Source: Caulobacter sp. X (lineage in GTDB: Bacteria > Pseudomonadota > Alphaproteobacteria > Caulobacterales > Caulobacteraceae). From it: 64,000 nt of DNA. The number at the start of each line of letters is the position of its first letter. Position 1 is the stretch's first letter. The notes under the pieces are model-generated. The model saw only the letters and a list, made by a program, of their open reading frames with translations, made no database searches and was not told the origin of the DNA. The translations under genes were made by a program, and so were the position numbers. Positions 28,023 to 36,691 of this stretch are shown piece by piece. The stretch is taken from positions 1,240,001 to 1,304,000 of the forward strand of contig NZ_PEGF01000001.1 in the NCBI RefSeq assembly GCF_002742635.1. Reading direction: 5' to 3'.

Positions 28023-28817
28023 TTATTCGAACGGCGGCTGCAGCCGGAAGAAGCGGGCGTCGCCCAAAAGATCGTAAACACGGCGGACACGGAAAATTTC
28101 GGGCTGGGCGCGGGCCAGGGCCAGCTCGGCCTCGGTCAGGCCAAACGGCGCGACGTCGGCGCCCAGGGTGGTCTTGACGACCAGCAGGCGCGGGGCGGCC
28201 TCGAGGTCGAAGCTGACGACGTCGCAGCCCTCCGGATCGCCGGCGCGGGCCAGGCGGACCTGATGGGCCAGGTCGGGGCGGCCGTGGTCGGTCAGGCGGC
28301 GGGCCTCGTGGGCGACGATGCTGGCCGCGCCCAGGCCCGGCAGGAAGCGGTCCTCGGCCGCGCGGGCGGCCAGGTCGAAGCGCTGGATGATCCGGGCCAG
28401 GGTCGCGTCCGGCGGCAGGGGCTGGGGCGGAGCGGCCTCGATCAGCGGGACGGCCGGCGGGGCGGCGAACAGGGCGTCCGGACGGACGGCGGCGGCCAGC
28501 AGGGCGGGCTTGGCGAGGAGGGCGTCCTCGACGGCGGTCAGCAGCGGCGGGTCGTAGGTCCAGCGCGGCGGCGGGTCCTTCAGCGCCGGCAGGCCGATCA
28601 GCGAGAGCACGGCGGTGATCTCGCCCTGCTTGGCCGTCAAGGGCATGCCGGACTTGCCGGTGACGAAGCGGACGGTGCGGTCGTGGGTGGCGCGGTCGAC
28701 CGGCTTGCCGGCCAGGGTCTTCTCCAGCTGGGTCAGGTAGTCGCCGACCACGACGGCGAGCTCGGCGCCCGTCCACTCGCGCCCGATGGCCTCGCGCTCC
28801 GCCGAATCCCCCGTCAT
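28023..28817 (-). CDS. DUF3883 domain protein
   Basis: 264 residues. The C-terminal part has the DUF3883 pattern DVVSFDLEAAPRLLVVKTT ... FGLTEAELALA ... FRVRRVYDL, which resembles the PD-(D/E)XK-like domain found in many restriction-linked and defence proteins (the usual E of the ExK is replaced here by V in VVKTT). The N-terminal part is helical and contains TGKSGMPLTAKQGEI. A role in nucleic acid processing is inferred; the changed residue could mean loss of catalysis. Confidence 0.75.
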   Translation of the reverse strand: MTGDSAEREAIGREWTGAELAVVVGDYLTQLEKTLAGKPVDRATHDRTVRFVTGKSGMPLTAKQGEITAVLSLIGLPALKDPPPRWTYDPPLLTAVEDALLAKPALLAAAVRPDALFAAPPAVPLIEAAPPQPLPPDATLARIIQRFDLAARAAEDRFLPGLGAASIVAHEARRLTDHGRPDLAHQVRLARAGDPEGCDVVSFDLEAAPRLLVVKTTLGADVAPFGLTEAELALARAQPEIFRVRRVYDLLGDARFFRLQPPFE

Positions 28818-28865
28818 CGGACGATCCTGCGCCAGCGTGGCCGCGCGCGCCAGAGCCTGGGCGGT

Positions 28866-29435
28866 TCAGCGCCCCGCGGTCGCCGAGGCGCCCACGGAGG
28901 CTTTGGGAGCCTCCTGGACCGGCGTCTGGTCCGCCCGCAGCCCGGCCAGCTCCATGGCGCGGCGCAGGGTGGTGACCGGCGCGGCGTCCTCGACCTTGAA
29001 GGTCAGGCTGGCGGTCAGGGCCGGGTTCTCGCCGAGATTGGCGAAGCCGCCGGGCCGCTGGGCGTTGAAGGTCACGCCATAGGTCCGGCCGGCCAGCACC
29101 CGACAGATCAGGACGAAGGTCTTCTGGTCGGAGAGCAGGCGCGGGGTCTTCACGCAGTCCAGCGGCTCGGCGCCCGGCGCGGGGGCGTAGTTCCAGGCGG
29201 CGGGCGACATCTGCTGGTCGAAGGCGGCCTTCAGGATCAGGACGCCCGGCGCGACCGTCTGGTCCTGGGCCGGATAGGTCGAGACCAGCTTGGGCGGCGG
29301 GGTCGGCGGCAGGATCAGCACCGGCGAGACGGCGTTCGGCGCCTCCGCGGCCGGCCCTTGCGTCTGAGCGCGCGCGCCCGCCCCGGCCAGGACGGCGCAG
29401 AGCACGACAGCGGGAACCAGGCGACGACGCGGCAT
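28866..29435 (-). CDS. Secreted protein with Ig-like (SbsA-type) domain
   Basis: 189 residues from the ATG at 29435 (GGAAAG upstream). A signal peptide (VPAVVLCAVLAGAGARA) is followed by a Pro-rich linker. The single beta-sandwich domain has STYPAQDQTVAPGVLILKAAFDQQM (key TYPAQDQTVAPG and AFDQQM), like bacterial Ig-like SbsA domains. Two cysteines (CVKTP and ICRV) could form a disulfide. Periplasmic or surface location predicted; function unknown. Confidence 0.7.
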   Translation of the reverse strand: MPRRRLVPAVVLCAVLAGAGARAQTQGPAAEAPNAVSPVLILPPTPPPKLVSTYPAQDQTVAPGVLILKAAFDQQMSPAAWNYAPAPGAEPLDCVKTPRLLSDQKTFVLICRVLAGRTYGVTFNAQRPGGFANLGENPALTASLTFKVEDAAPVTTLRRAMELAGLRADQTPVQEAPKASVGASATAGR

Positions 29436-29498
29436 CTTTCCAGACTGACCGCTAAGCGCGGCCTTCTCAAGGCGCCCATCGAGGCCTACATCGCGTTC

Positions 29499-29678
29499 AT
29501 GACCGACAAGACCGACGCTCCCGCGCCCGAGGGCGAAACGCCGATGCAGCGCGCCCTGCGCCTGAAGAAGGCCGCCCAAGGCCGCCACGGCCATGGCCCC
29601 AAGGCCTCCAGCGGCAAGGTCGAGCGCGCCAGCGCCGCCGCGCCCACCGGCAAGTCCAAGCCCTGGATGACGCGGTGA
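29499..29678 (+). CDS. Small basic protein, 59 aa
   Basis: 59 residues from the ATG at 29499. It is rich in Lys, Ala and Pro with an MQRALRLKKAAQGRHGH helix and no membrane segment. Its TGA overlaps the GTG of the GST gene (GTGA), so coupled translation supports it being a real gene. Function unknown; possibly nucleic-acid or ribosome binding because of its charge. Confidence 0.65.
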   Translation: MTDKTDAPAPEGETPMQRALRLKKAAQGRHGHGPKASSGKVERASAAAPTGKSKPWMTR

Positions 29679-30295
29679 CGATTCCCCGGGTCCTCGGCCG
29701 CGCCTCGTCGCTGAACGTCCGCAAGGTCCTGTGGACCCTGGACGAGCTGGACCAGGCCTATGAGCGCGAGGACTGGGGCGCGGGCTTCGCCTCGACCCGG
29801 GACCCGAAGTTCCTGGCCATGAACCCCAACGCCCTGGTGCCGGTCCTCATCGACGAGCACGGCGCGCTCTGGGAAAGCAACACCATCTGCCGCTATCTCG
29901 CGACCGGGACGCCGTTGCTGCCGGAGGGCAAACGCGCGCGGGCGATCGTCGAACAGTGGATGGACTGGCAGGCGACCGAGCTGAACACCGCGTGGCGCTA
30001 CGCCTTCGCCGGGCTGGTGCGCAAGGCGCCGGGCTTTGACGATCCCAAGCAGATCGCCGCCAGCGTCGAGGCCTGGAACACGGCCATGGGCCTGCTCGAC
30101 GCCCGGCTGGTGGACACCGGCGCCTATGTGGCGGGCGAGCACTTCAGCCTGGCCGACATCGTCCTGGGCCTGGCTTTGCACCGCTGGCTGCACAGCCCGA
30201 TCCAGCGCGTCGAATGGCCCGCCCTCACAGCCTATTACGAGCGGCTGAAGCAGCGGCCGGCGTTCGCGGCGTGGAGCCTGCCGGAGGTTCCGTGA
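29675..30295 (+). CDS. Glutathione S-transferase family protein
   Basis: 206 residues, GTG start coupled to the preceding small gene. The N-terminal thioredoxin-like domain has SLNVRKVLWTLDEL and the GSH site NPNALVPVLID ... LWESNTICRYLA (cis-Pro and Glu-Ser). The all-alpha C-terminal domain follows with the N-capping region HFSLADIVLG. It conjugates or reduces small molecules with glutathione in the cytosol. The last 71 nt overlap the end of the convergent M15 peptidase gene. Confidence 0.92.
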   Translation: MTIPRVLGRASSLNVRKVLWTLDELDQAYEREDWGAGFASTRDPKFLAMNPNALVPVLIDEHGALWESNTICRYLATGTPLLPEGKRARAIVEQWMDWQATELNTAWRYAFAGLVRKAPGFDDPKQIAASVEAWNTAMGLLDARLVDTGAYVAGEHFSLADIVLGLALHRWLHSPIQRVEWPALTAYYERLKQRPAFAAWSLPEVP

Positions 30296-31322
30296 CCGGC
30301 TCGGCGCCGTCTGCGGAGAGGCTGGCGATCGGCGCGCCGGGCAGCAGAGGCTCGCCCGTCCACTCCCAGTGCCACGGCTCGTAGACGTAGTTGACGAATC
30401 CGAAGCGCCCGGCGTTCCACACCATCCAGCGGTAAAGCGGCGAACGCGCCATCGCCAGGCGGTTGGCGTCGGCCGAGGAGTCCGGGCCAAAGCCCGGCGC
30501 GGCGTCGATGAAGACGTCCAGGGCGAGACCCGTTCGGTGGGCCGAGCAGATGGTGCGGGTCAGCCCCTGGCAGTTGCGGTCGCGGGCGCAGCGCTGGGCG
30601 TCGGCGTCCGGGGCCCGGAAGCCCGAATAGATCGTCAGCGCCTCGGGCCGGCGGAGCACGCCGGCCGCGCGCGCCTCGGCGACCATCCGGCGATAGGCCT
30701 GCAGCGCGGCGGGCCGGAGCTGGATCGTCTTGCCGCCATAGCTCTCGTCCGGACGCGCGGTGGCCAGGCTAGCTTCCGCCGGCGCGCCAGGACAGACGCC
30801 GTCGCGGTTCACGCGAACGAACGGCCGCGTCAGGTGCCAGCGCGGCAGCATAACCGCGAACGCCGCCGCGTCCATCACGCCCGTTCGCGGAAGGTGGTTC
30901 GCCTGTTGCCAACGCGCCAGGGCGGCGGCGAAGCCGTCGGAGCCCGGAGCGCAACTCGTGCCGATCTCCGCCGCGATGCGCGGCGCGTAGATTTCCCAGC
31001 CCGTCTCGGGCTTTCCAAAGGGCGACCAGGCCAGGGTGGAGAGCGACGCGGCGTTGGCCGCCGCGGCGCCGGCCGGCCCCGCTTCGCTTCCGACGCACAG
31101 CGCCGGCGCGGCGACCAAGGGCGGCGCGCTCTCGGCCGATACCGGAGCCTCGGACATGGGCCCCGGACGGTCAGCCCGGGAGGGTTTCGCTTCCCAAGGC
31201 GGCCAGATCACCCACAGCCAGAACGCCCCTACGGCCAGCGCCAGAACGCCCAGCCCCCAAAGCAAACGACGCAGCGCCCTCAAATCCAGCCTCACCCGCG
31301 GTGGAACTTCGCCATGGCTCAA
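30225..31322 (-). CDS. M15-family D-alanyl-D-alanine carboxypeptidase (VanY-like)
   Basis: 365 residues. A short cytoplasmic N-terminus is followed by one membrane anchor (LLWGLGVLALAVGAFWLWVIW), then a periplasmic linker, a peptidoglycan-binding-like region (RWQQANHLPRTGVMD) and the VanY domain. The zinc site is ICSAHRTGLALDVF (His and Asp) and YEPWHWEW (His). It trims peptidoglycan peptides. The downstream end runs antisense into the GST gene. The neighbour on the other strand is a transpeptidase, so this spot holds two cell-wall enzymes. Confidence 0.88.
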   Translation of the reverse strand: MSHGEVPPRVRLDLRALRRLLWGLGVLALAVGAFWLWVIWPPWEAKPSRADRPGPMSEAPVSAESAPPLVAAPALCVGSEAGPAGAAAANAASLSTLAWSPFGKPETGWEIYAPRIAAEIGTSCAPGSDGFAAALARWQQANHLPRTGVMDAAAFAVMLPRWHLTRPFVRVNRDGVCPGAPAEASLATARPDESYGGKTIQLRPAALQAYRRMVAEARAAGVLRRPEALTIYSGFRAPDADAQRCARDRNCQGLTRTICSAHRTGLALDVFIDAAPGFGPDSSADANRLAMARSPLYRWMVWNAGRFGFVNYVYEPWHWEWTGEPLLPGAPIASLSADGAEPVTEPPAGSTPRTPAAASAARNRL

Positions 31323-31360
31323 GCCTTCAAGCGGTGAAGTCGTTCCCGCCTGGAGTTTGC

Positions 31361-32440
31361 ATGACCGGTCTGGTTTCCCGTTTCGCCCTCGTCGCCGTCC
31401 TGGCCCTCAGCGCCTGCGACGACAAACCGCCGGCCAAGCCCGCCCCCGCCAACACCGTGCAAAAGGCGCCAGTCCCGACCGTCGCCGCGCCGCCAGCCTC
31501 GGCCGCGTCGTCGCCGATGGCCCAAGCGATCAACGCGGCCGCCTTCGATCCCGCCGCCAGCGATCCACAAGCCCGACGTGATGTCCTGATCCGGGTCCAG
31601 ACCCTGCTCGACCGCGCCCATTTCTCTCCCGGCGTGATCGACGGCCGCGATGGCGGCAATTTGAAGCTGGCGATCCAGGCCTTCCAGAAGGCGCACGACA
31701 TGAGCGCCGACGGCGAGGTCAGCCAGGCGCTGCTGGACGCCCTGGTCGCGGCCGACAACGGGCCGGCGCTGGTCGACTACACGATCACCCAGAGCGACGT
31801 CGCCGGTCCGTTCACGCCCCAGCTTCCCAAGGAGGACTACGAGGCGATGGCCCGTGAGCCGGCCATGAACTACCACGACGTCGTCGAGATGCTGGCCGAA
31901 CGCTTCCACATGGACGAGGCCCTGCTGCGCGACCTGAACCCGGGCGCCAACTTCAACCAGGCCGGCGTCGCGATCGTCGTCACCGCCGCCGGCGCGGACG
32001 CCCTGCCGGCCAAGGTCGCTCGCATCGAGATCGACAAGACCCTGGGCCAGGTGCGCGCCTTCGACGAAAGCGGCGCGCAGCTGGCGGTCTATCCGGCCAC
32101 GGTGGGCAGCACCGAGCGCCCCGCCCCGTCCGGCGAATGGGCCGTGCGGACGTTGGCGCCGCGCCCGACCTACACCTACGACCCGTCGCGCCTGACCTTC
32201 GGCAAGCCCAAGGACAAGCTGACCATCAAGGCGGGTCCGAATAATCCCGTCGGCTCGACCTGGATCGACCTGACCAAGGACACCTACGGCATACACGGCA
32301 CGCCGGAGCCGAAGCTGGTCAACAAACGCGCCTCGCACGGCTGCGTGCGCCTGACCAACTGGGACGCGGCGGAGCTGGGCTCGGCGGTCACCAAGGGCGC
32401 GAAGGTGATCTTCATGGGAACCGAAGCGCGCCCCGCCTGA
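31361..32440 (+). CDS. Lipoprotein L,D-transpeptidase (YkuD) with PG-binding domain
   Basis: 359 residues from the ATG at 31361. A lipoprotein signal ends in the lipobox LSAC (VAVLALSAC). A peptidoglycan-binding domain (about 80-130: LLDRAHFSPGVIDGRDGGN) is followed by a LysM-like spacer and the YkuD catalytic domain with YGIHGTPEP and the active-site RASHGCVRLTN (Cys). It forms 3-3 cross-links or anchors proteins to peptidoglycan in the periplasm. The stop codon is part of a hairpin (32438-32463). Confidence 0.93.
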   Translation: MTGLVSRFALVAVLALSACDDKPPAKPAPANTVQKAPVPTVAAPPASAASSPMAQAINAAAFDPAASDPQARRDVLIRVQTLLDRAHFSPGVIDGRDGGNLKLAIQAFQKAHDMSADGEVSQALLDALVAADNGPALVDYTITQSDVAGPFTPQLPKEDYEAMAREPAMNYHDVVEMLAERFHMDEALLRDLNPGANFNQAGVAIVVTAAGADALPAKVARIEIDKTLGQVRAFDESGAQLAVYPATVGSTERPAPSGEWAVRTLAPRPTYTYDPSRLTFGKPKDKLTIKAGPNNPVGSTWIDLTKDTYGIHGTPEPKLVNKRASHGCVRLTNWDAAELGSAVTKGAKVIFMGTEARPA

Positions 32441-32463
32441 ACGCTCGAAAGCTTGAGCGTTCA
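32438..32463 (+). terminator. Hairpin at the end of the YkuD gene
   Basis: TGAACGCTC pairs with GAGCGTTCA around GAAAGCTT, with the stop codon inside the stem. No U-run follows, so termination would be weak or Rho-dependent. Confidence 0.35.
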
Positions 32464-32528
32464 GGCTGCGTTCAGCCGGCGAGCGGCCTAGTGTTCCCGA
32501 CAAGCCGCTTTCGCTTGGGGGAACCAAG

Positions 32529-33110
32529 ATGTCCAAGACGCTCAGCCTGACCGCTCTCTCCGCCGCCGCCTTGATCGCCGGCTGGAGCAGCGCCGCCAGC
32601 GCTCAGGCCCCCGGCTGGGACGGCCGCTACGACGATCCGCCGCGCGGCTCCTATACGCGCTCGTGCCGCGAGATCACCGCCTTCGACGGACGGGTCTGGG
32701 CGCGCTGCCAGACCGATCGCGGCGGCTGGGAGTGGAGCAGCGTCCGCTCGCGCGACTGCGGCGGCCAGGGCCTGGAGAACCGCGACGGCCGCCTGCAATG
32801 CGCGGGCTTTGTGGGCCCTGGCCCCATCCCGGGCCCCGGCCGCCCGCCTGGCGGCGGCTGGCGCGCCGACGCGGTGCTGTTCGAGCACGCCGGCTACGAC
32901 GGTCGGGTCTACGAGGTTAAGGGCGACATGCCCGACCTCGACCAGGCCGGATTCAACGACAGGACCTCGTCGATCAAGATCCTGCGCGGCGCCTGGGAGG
33001 TCTGCGAGGACGCCTTCTATCGAGGCCGTTGCACCGTGATCGACCGCGATCAGGGCGTCCTGCCGCGCGACTGGAACGACCGCATCAGCTCCATCCGCCG
33101 CGTCCGCTAA
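32529..33110 (+). CDS. Secreted CVNH plus beta/gamma-crystallin fusion protein
   Basis: 193 residues. A signal peptide (LTALSAAALIAGWSSAASA, cut before QAP) is followed by a CVNH-like lectin domain at about 40-92 (SYTRSCREITAFDG ... WARCQTDRGGW ... ENRDGRLQC). After a Gly/Pro linker (GPGPIPGPGRPPGGG) comes a beta/gamma-crystallin-like domain (VLFEHAGYDGRVYEV and CEDAFYRGRCTVID with DWNDRISSIR). CVNH domains bind glycans and crystallin folds often bind calcium. A surface-sugar or calcium-dependent role is inferred. Confidence 0.72.
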   Translation: MSKTLSLTALSAAALIAGWSSAASAQAPGWDGRYDDPPRGSYTRSCREITAFDGRVWARCQTDRGGWEWSSVRSRDCGGQGLENRDGRLQCAGFVGPGPIPGPGRPPGGGWRADAVLFEHAGYDGRVYEVKGDMPDLDQAGFNDRTSSIKILRGAWEVCEDAFYRGRCTVIDRDQGVLPRDWNDRISSIRRVR

Positions 33111-33241
33111 AGGCGGATCACGACCCTGGGTCGCGCCCTCTTGAAGGTCGGCGCGGCCCACGGTTAAGGTCCCGCGCCCTCAAGCGCGTTAGGTTTAAGT
33201 GTGAGCGGTTAAACCGCTCGAACGCGCTCTCAATATGAAGA

Positions 33242-33293
33242 TAGGGCCTGTTTATCTGGTTTGGATGGCGCCATCCAAACCAGACAGGCCCTA
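33242..33293. repeat. 52-bp near-perfect palindrome (MITE-like)
   Basis: Left arm 33242-33269 and right arm 33270-33293 are complementary for 24 bp; the left arm has four extra bases (TTAT). There is no loop. The element starts and ends with TA, as insertions of the IS630/mariner group do, and it sits 20 bp upstream of the entericidin gene. A 17-bp palindrome (GAGCGGTTAAACCGCTC) lies at 33203-33219. Confidence 0.65.
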
Positions 33294-33312
33294 CGAACAG
33301 TGGAGTTAGACC

Positions 33313-33450
33313 ATGCGTAAGATCGTTGTTCTGGCCGCCGCCGCGGCCGCCCTGCTGGTCTCGGCCTGCAACACGATCGAAGGCGCCGGCCGCGACATTT
33401 CCGCCGCCGGACGGGCCGTCAGCAACACCGCGAAAGACGCCAAGCACTGA
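33313..33450 (+). CDS. Entericidin A/B-family lipoprotein
   Basis: 45 residues. The N-terminus is a lipoprotein signal with lipobox LVSAC, and the mature part reads CNTIEGAGRDISAAGRAV, the entericidin signature (NTIxGxGxDI). GGAG lies upstream of the ATG. Entericidins are tiny outer-membrane-linked lipoproteins; the E. coli pair forms an antidote/toxin linked to stationary phase. No second member is nearby. Confidence 0.9.
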   Translation: MRKIVVLAAAAAALLVSACNTIEGAGRDISAAGRAVSNTAKDAKH

Positions 33451-33735
33451 TCAAGCCGGTCTCGCGGCGCTCAGTCTTCAGTCTTTGCCTCGCGAGGTCA
33501 GGTCGCGGAATTTTCAGAGCATCGGCCACAAGAGCCGAAATCATCGTCGAAAATAAACGACGTGAATATTCCGACAGTTAACCTCATTCCAAAATCCTGC
33601 GTATCCGCGCTCTAGAGGTCCGGGATTTTCTGACGCCATTTCGGCGAAAATAGGCGGAATACTTCGTCAAGATCGGGACATATCGTCGCCGTGCGACCCC
33701 GCGTCGCCCTTTTCTTGCCAGGTCAGGAAGCGCAT

Positions 33736-34128
33736 ATGGACGCCATGTCCGAGACCCATACCGCCCCCTCGTTGCTGACCGGCCTCAAGCGCGGCCTGTT
33801 GCACCGCTGCCCGAACTGCGGCGACGGGCGCCTCTACATGCGCTATCTGAAGGTCGATCCCGAGTGCGAGGCCTGCGGCCACGAACTGGGCGGCTATCCC
33901 GCCGACGACGGCCCAGCCTATTTCACGATCCTGCTGATCGGCCATCTGGTCGTGGCCCCCATGCTGTTCTTCCCGTGGATCTGGACGGCGCCGCCGGCGC
34001 TGGTCGCGCCGCTGACCCTGATCCCGCTGGCGGCGCTCACTCTTCTGCTGCTGCCGCGCGTGAAGGGCGGCGTGATCGGCGCCCTGTGGGCGATCCGCCT
34101 GCGCAAGGCCGAAGACACGCCCAGCTGA
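33736..34128 (+). CDS. DUF983 family zinc-ribbon membrane protein
   Basis: 130 residues from the ATG at 33736 with GGAAG upstream. A zinc ribbon-like cysteine set (CPNCGDG and CEACGHEL) precedes two membrane helices (FTILLIGHLVVAPMLFFPWIW and LVAPLTLIPLAALTLLLL). DUF983 proteins are common in alphaproteobacteria, often near cytochrome oxidase assembly genes, but no such genes are here. Function unknown. Confidence 0.9.
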   Translation: MDAMSETHTAPSLLTGLKRGLLHRCPNCGDGRLYMRYLKVDPECEACGHELGGYPADDGPAYFTILLIGHLVVAPMLFFPWIWTAPPALVAPLTLIPLAALTLLLLPRVKGGVIGALWAIRLRKAEDTPS

Positions 34129-34222
34129 TCGCCGGAACCGACCTACGCCGTCGGGTATTCCCAATACGTGATCCCAGCGTCGCCGTGGTGGCGGACGCGG
34201 GATCGGAGGGAAACCACGGACC

Positions 34223-34378
34223 ATGCTCGGCACGATCCTCATCATCATCCTGATCCTGGCCCTGATCGGCGCGCTGCCCACCTGGGGCCATAGCCGTTCG
34301 TGGGGCTACTATCCCTCCGGCGGCCTGGGCCTGATCCTGGTGATCATCATCATCCTGGTCCTGATGGGCAGGATCTAG
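34223..34378 (+). CDS. DUF3309 small membrane protein
   Basis: 51 residues with GGAGG ahead of the ATG. TILIIILILALIGALPTW, a Trp/Gly/Ser/Tyr-rich turn (HSRSWGYYPSGG) and a second hydrophobic helix ending in MGRI match the DUF3309 hairpin family. Inner membrane; function unknown. Confidence 0.88.
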   Translation: MLGTILIIILILALIGALPTWGHSRSWGYYPSGGLGLILVIIIILVLMGRI

Positions 34379-34435
34379 CGAACTTGCTCTAGATCGGCGT
34401 TCGCCTAATCTCCCCCTCAAGCAAGAGGGGGAGAG

Positions 34436-35881
34436 ATGACCATGACGGCGAACGCCGACGCGCCCGGAGCGCGACTTTCGCCGACCGCCCGCGCCCGGGC
34501 CATTCTCGGCGGATCGGCCGGCAACCTCGTCGAATGGTACGACTGGTTCGCCTACGCCGCCTTCACCCTCTATTTCGCCCCCGCCTTCTTCCCGAAAGGC
34601 GACCAGACCGTTCAGCTGCTGCAGGCGGCGGCGGTCTTTTTTCTGGGCTTCGTGGCGCGGCCGATCGGCGCCTGGCTGATGGGCCTGTACGCCGATCACT
34701 CGGGTCGACGCGCGGCGTTGTCAGCCTCGGTCGCCCTGATGTGCGCCGGCGCTCTGATCATCGCCGTCACGCCAGGCTACGCCGCGATCGGCCTTTGGGC
34801 CCCGGCGATCCTGTTGTTCGCCCGCGTCCTGCAGGGCCTTTCGGTCGGCGGCGAATACGGCGCCAGCGCCACCTATATGAGCGAGATGGCCGGCAAGGCC
34901 CGGCGCGGCTTCTGGTCCAGCTTCCACTACGTGACCCTGATCGCCGGGCAGTTGCTGGCGCTGGGCGTGCTCATCGTGCTGCAGCGGCTGCTGCCCGAGG
35001 ACGCGCTGAAGGCCTGGGGCTGGCGGGTTCCGTTCGTGATCGGCGCCCTGCTGGCCGTCGTCGTCTTCTGGATCCGGCGCGGCCTGGACGAGAGCATCGC
35101 CTTCAAGAACGCCGGCCCGCGCGAGAACCTCTCGCGGCGCCAGGTCGGCGTCGCCGGGGCGCTGCTGGCGCTGACCGTGATCGCCGGCGTGATCGGCGTG
35201 ACGACCGGACCGCTGGCCCGCCCCGCCCAGATCCTGGGCGCGGTGTTCCTGGTGCTGTTCTTCGTCTCGCTGATCGTGCCGCTCGTGCGGCTGCATCCGC
35301 GCGAGAGCCTGCTGATCATGGGCCTGACAGCCGGCGGGTCGCTGACCTTCTACGTCTACACGACCTATATGCAGAAGTTCCTGGTCAACACGGCCGGCTT
35401 CTCCAAGGGGCAGGCCTCCGAGATCAGCGCGCTCAGCCTGATCGGCTTCCTGCTGGCCCAGCCTCTGGCTGGATGGCTGTCGGACAAGGTGGGGCGCAAG
35501 CCGATGCTGATCGCGGCGTTCGGCGGCGGCGCCCTATCGATCTGGCCGATCATGACGGGGATCTCCCAGGCGACCACGGTGACGGGCGCCCTGTCGCTGA
35601 TCCTGGCCGGCGTGGCGATCCAGTCCTGCTACACCTCGATCAGCGCGGTGGTGAAGGCCGAGCTGTTTCCCGCCCACGTGCGGGCGCTGGGCGTGGCCCT
35701 GCCCTACGCCCTGGCCAATGTGCTGTTCGGCGGCACGGCCGAGATGGTCGCCCTGGCGTTCAAGCACGAGAAGATGGAAAGCGCCTTCTATGTCTATGTG
35801 GCGGGGGTCATGACCTTGGGCCTGATCTGTTCGGTTATCCTCAAAGACACCGGCCGCCACAGCCTTATCCACGAGGATTGA
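34436..35881 (+). CDS. MFS transporter, metabolite:H+ symporter (MHS) type
   Basis: 481 residues with twelve predicted helices. GGSAGNLVEWYDWFAYAAF at the first helix and FVARPIGAWLMGLYADHSGRR at helices 2-3 (key GLYADHSGRR) are MHS-family marks, as in KgtP/ProP-like symporters for organic acids or osmolytes. The gene is alone in its direction up to the DUF599 gene. Substrate not predictable. Confidence 0.9.
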   Translation: MTMTANADAPGARLSPTARARAILGGSAGNLVEWYDWFAYAAFTLYFAPAFFPKGDQTVQLLQAAAVFFLGFVARPIGAWLMGLYADHSGRRAALSASVALMCAGALIIAVTPGYAAIGLWAPAILLFARVLQGLSVGGEYGASATYMSEMAGKARRGFWSSFHYVTLIAGQLLALGVLIVLQRLLPEDALKAWGWRVPFVIGALLAVVVFWIRRGLDESIAFKNAGPRENLSRRQVGVAGALLALTVIAGVIGVTTGPLARPAQILGAVFLVLFFVSLIVPLVRLHPRESLLIMGLTAGGSLTFYVYTTYMQKFLVNTAGFSKGQASEISALSLIGFLLAQPLAGWLSDKVGRKPMLIAAFGGGALSIWPIMTGISQATTVTGALSLILAGVAIQSCYTSISAVVKAELFPAHVRALGVALPYALANVLFGGTAEMVALAFKHEKMESAFYVYVAGVMTLGLICSVILKDTGRHSLIHED

Positions 35882-35938
35882 TACCGGTATCCTCGAACCC
35901 CGTTTTCCGACTCTCCGCGCCCGTCTAGATTGCCGCAC

Positions 35939-36691
35939 ATGCCGTTGCTCGACATCTTCGTCCTGGTCGTCTTCACGCTCTGCTGGCTGCTGTACGAGCC
36001 CATGCTCCGGCGCCTGGGCGAGGCCGGAGGCGTGCTCAACACCGACATGACCGTGATCCGCCGCCGGTGGATGCAGGAGATGGCCGTGCGCGAGATCGCG
36101 CTGCTGGACGGCCAGCTCTTGGGCCATGCGATCAACTCGGCCAGCTTCTTCGCCTCGTCGAACCTGATCCTGATCGCCGCGGCGGCCGGGGTGCTGTTCG
36201 GCGGCGACAGCGCCTGGAAGAGCGTCGAGGGCCTGGCGGTGCTGGCCAAGACCACGCCGATGATGTTCCAGATCAAGCTGGGCCTGGTGCTGATCGCCCT
36301 GGCGCGCGGTCTCTTGGACTTCATCTGGTCGATCCGCCAGATGAACTACTGCCTGGCCGCGATCGGCGCCGCGCCGATGTGGGCGCCCGCCAAGGTGCTG
36401 GAGGAATACGCCGAAGCGGCCGGGGGCATCCTCAACCCGGCGCTGTCGGCCTTCAACGCCGGCGTCCGCGCCTACTACTTCGCCTTGGCGGCCGCCTGCT
36501 GGCTGCTAGGCCCCCTGCCCTTCATGACGGCGACGCTGGGCGCGATGACCTTGCTGCTCTGGCGCCAGCGCCGCAGCCGCGCCTCGTTGGCGGTCCATAA
36601 GGTGCGCGAGATCCTCGAGCGCCAGCCGGTCGTGCACGGGCCGCATCTGACCAAGCTGAAGCGCCCGCCGCCCCCGAAGGACCGCGCTTAG
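35939..36691 (+). CDS. DUF599 family membrane protein
   Basis: 250 residues from the ATG at 35939; an earlier TTG would add only three. Several hydrophobic segments (LDIFVLVVFTLCWLLYEP at the N-terminus, and others) and the conserved RRRWMQEMAVREIALLDGQLLG loop (key WMQEM and DGQLLG) match DUF599. Function unknown; inner membrane. Confidence 0.85.
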   Translation: MPLLDIFVLVVFTLCWLLYEPMLRRLGEAGGVLNTDMTVIRRRWMQEMAVREIALLDGQLLGHAINSASFFASSNLILIAAAAGVLFGGDSAWKSVEGLAVLAKTTPMMFQIKLGLVLIALARGLLDFIWSIRQMNYCLAAIGAAPMWAPAKVLEEYAEAAGGILNPALSAFNAGVRAYYFALAAACWLLGPLPFMTATLGAMTLLLWRQRRSRASLAVHKVREILERQPVVHGPHLTKLKRPPPPKDRA

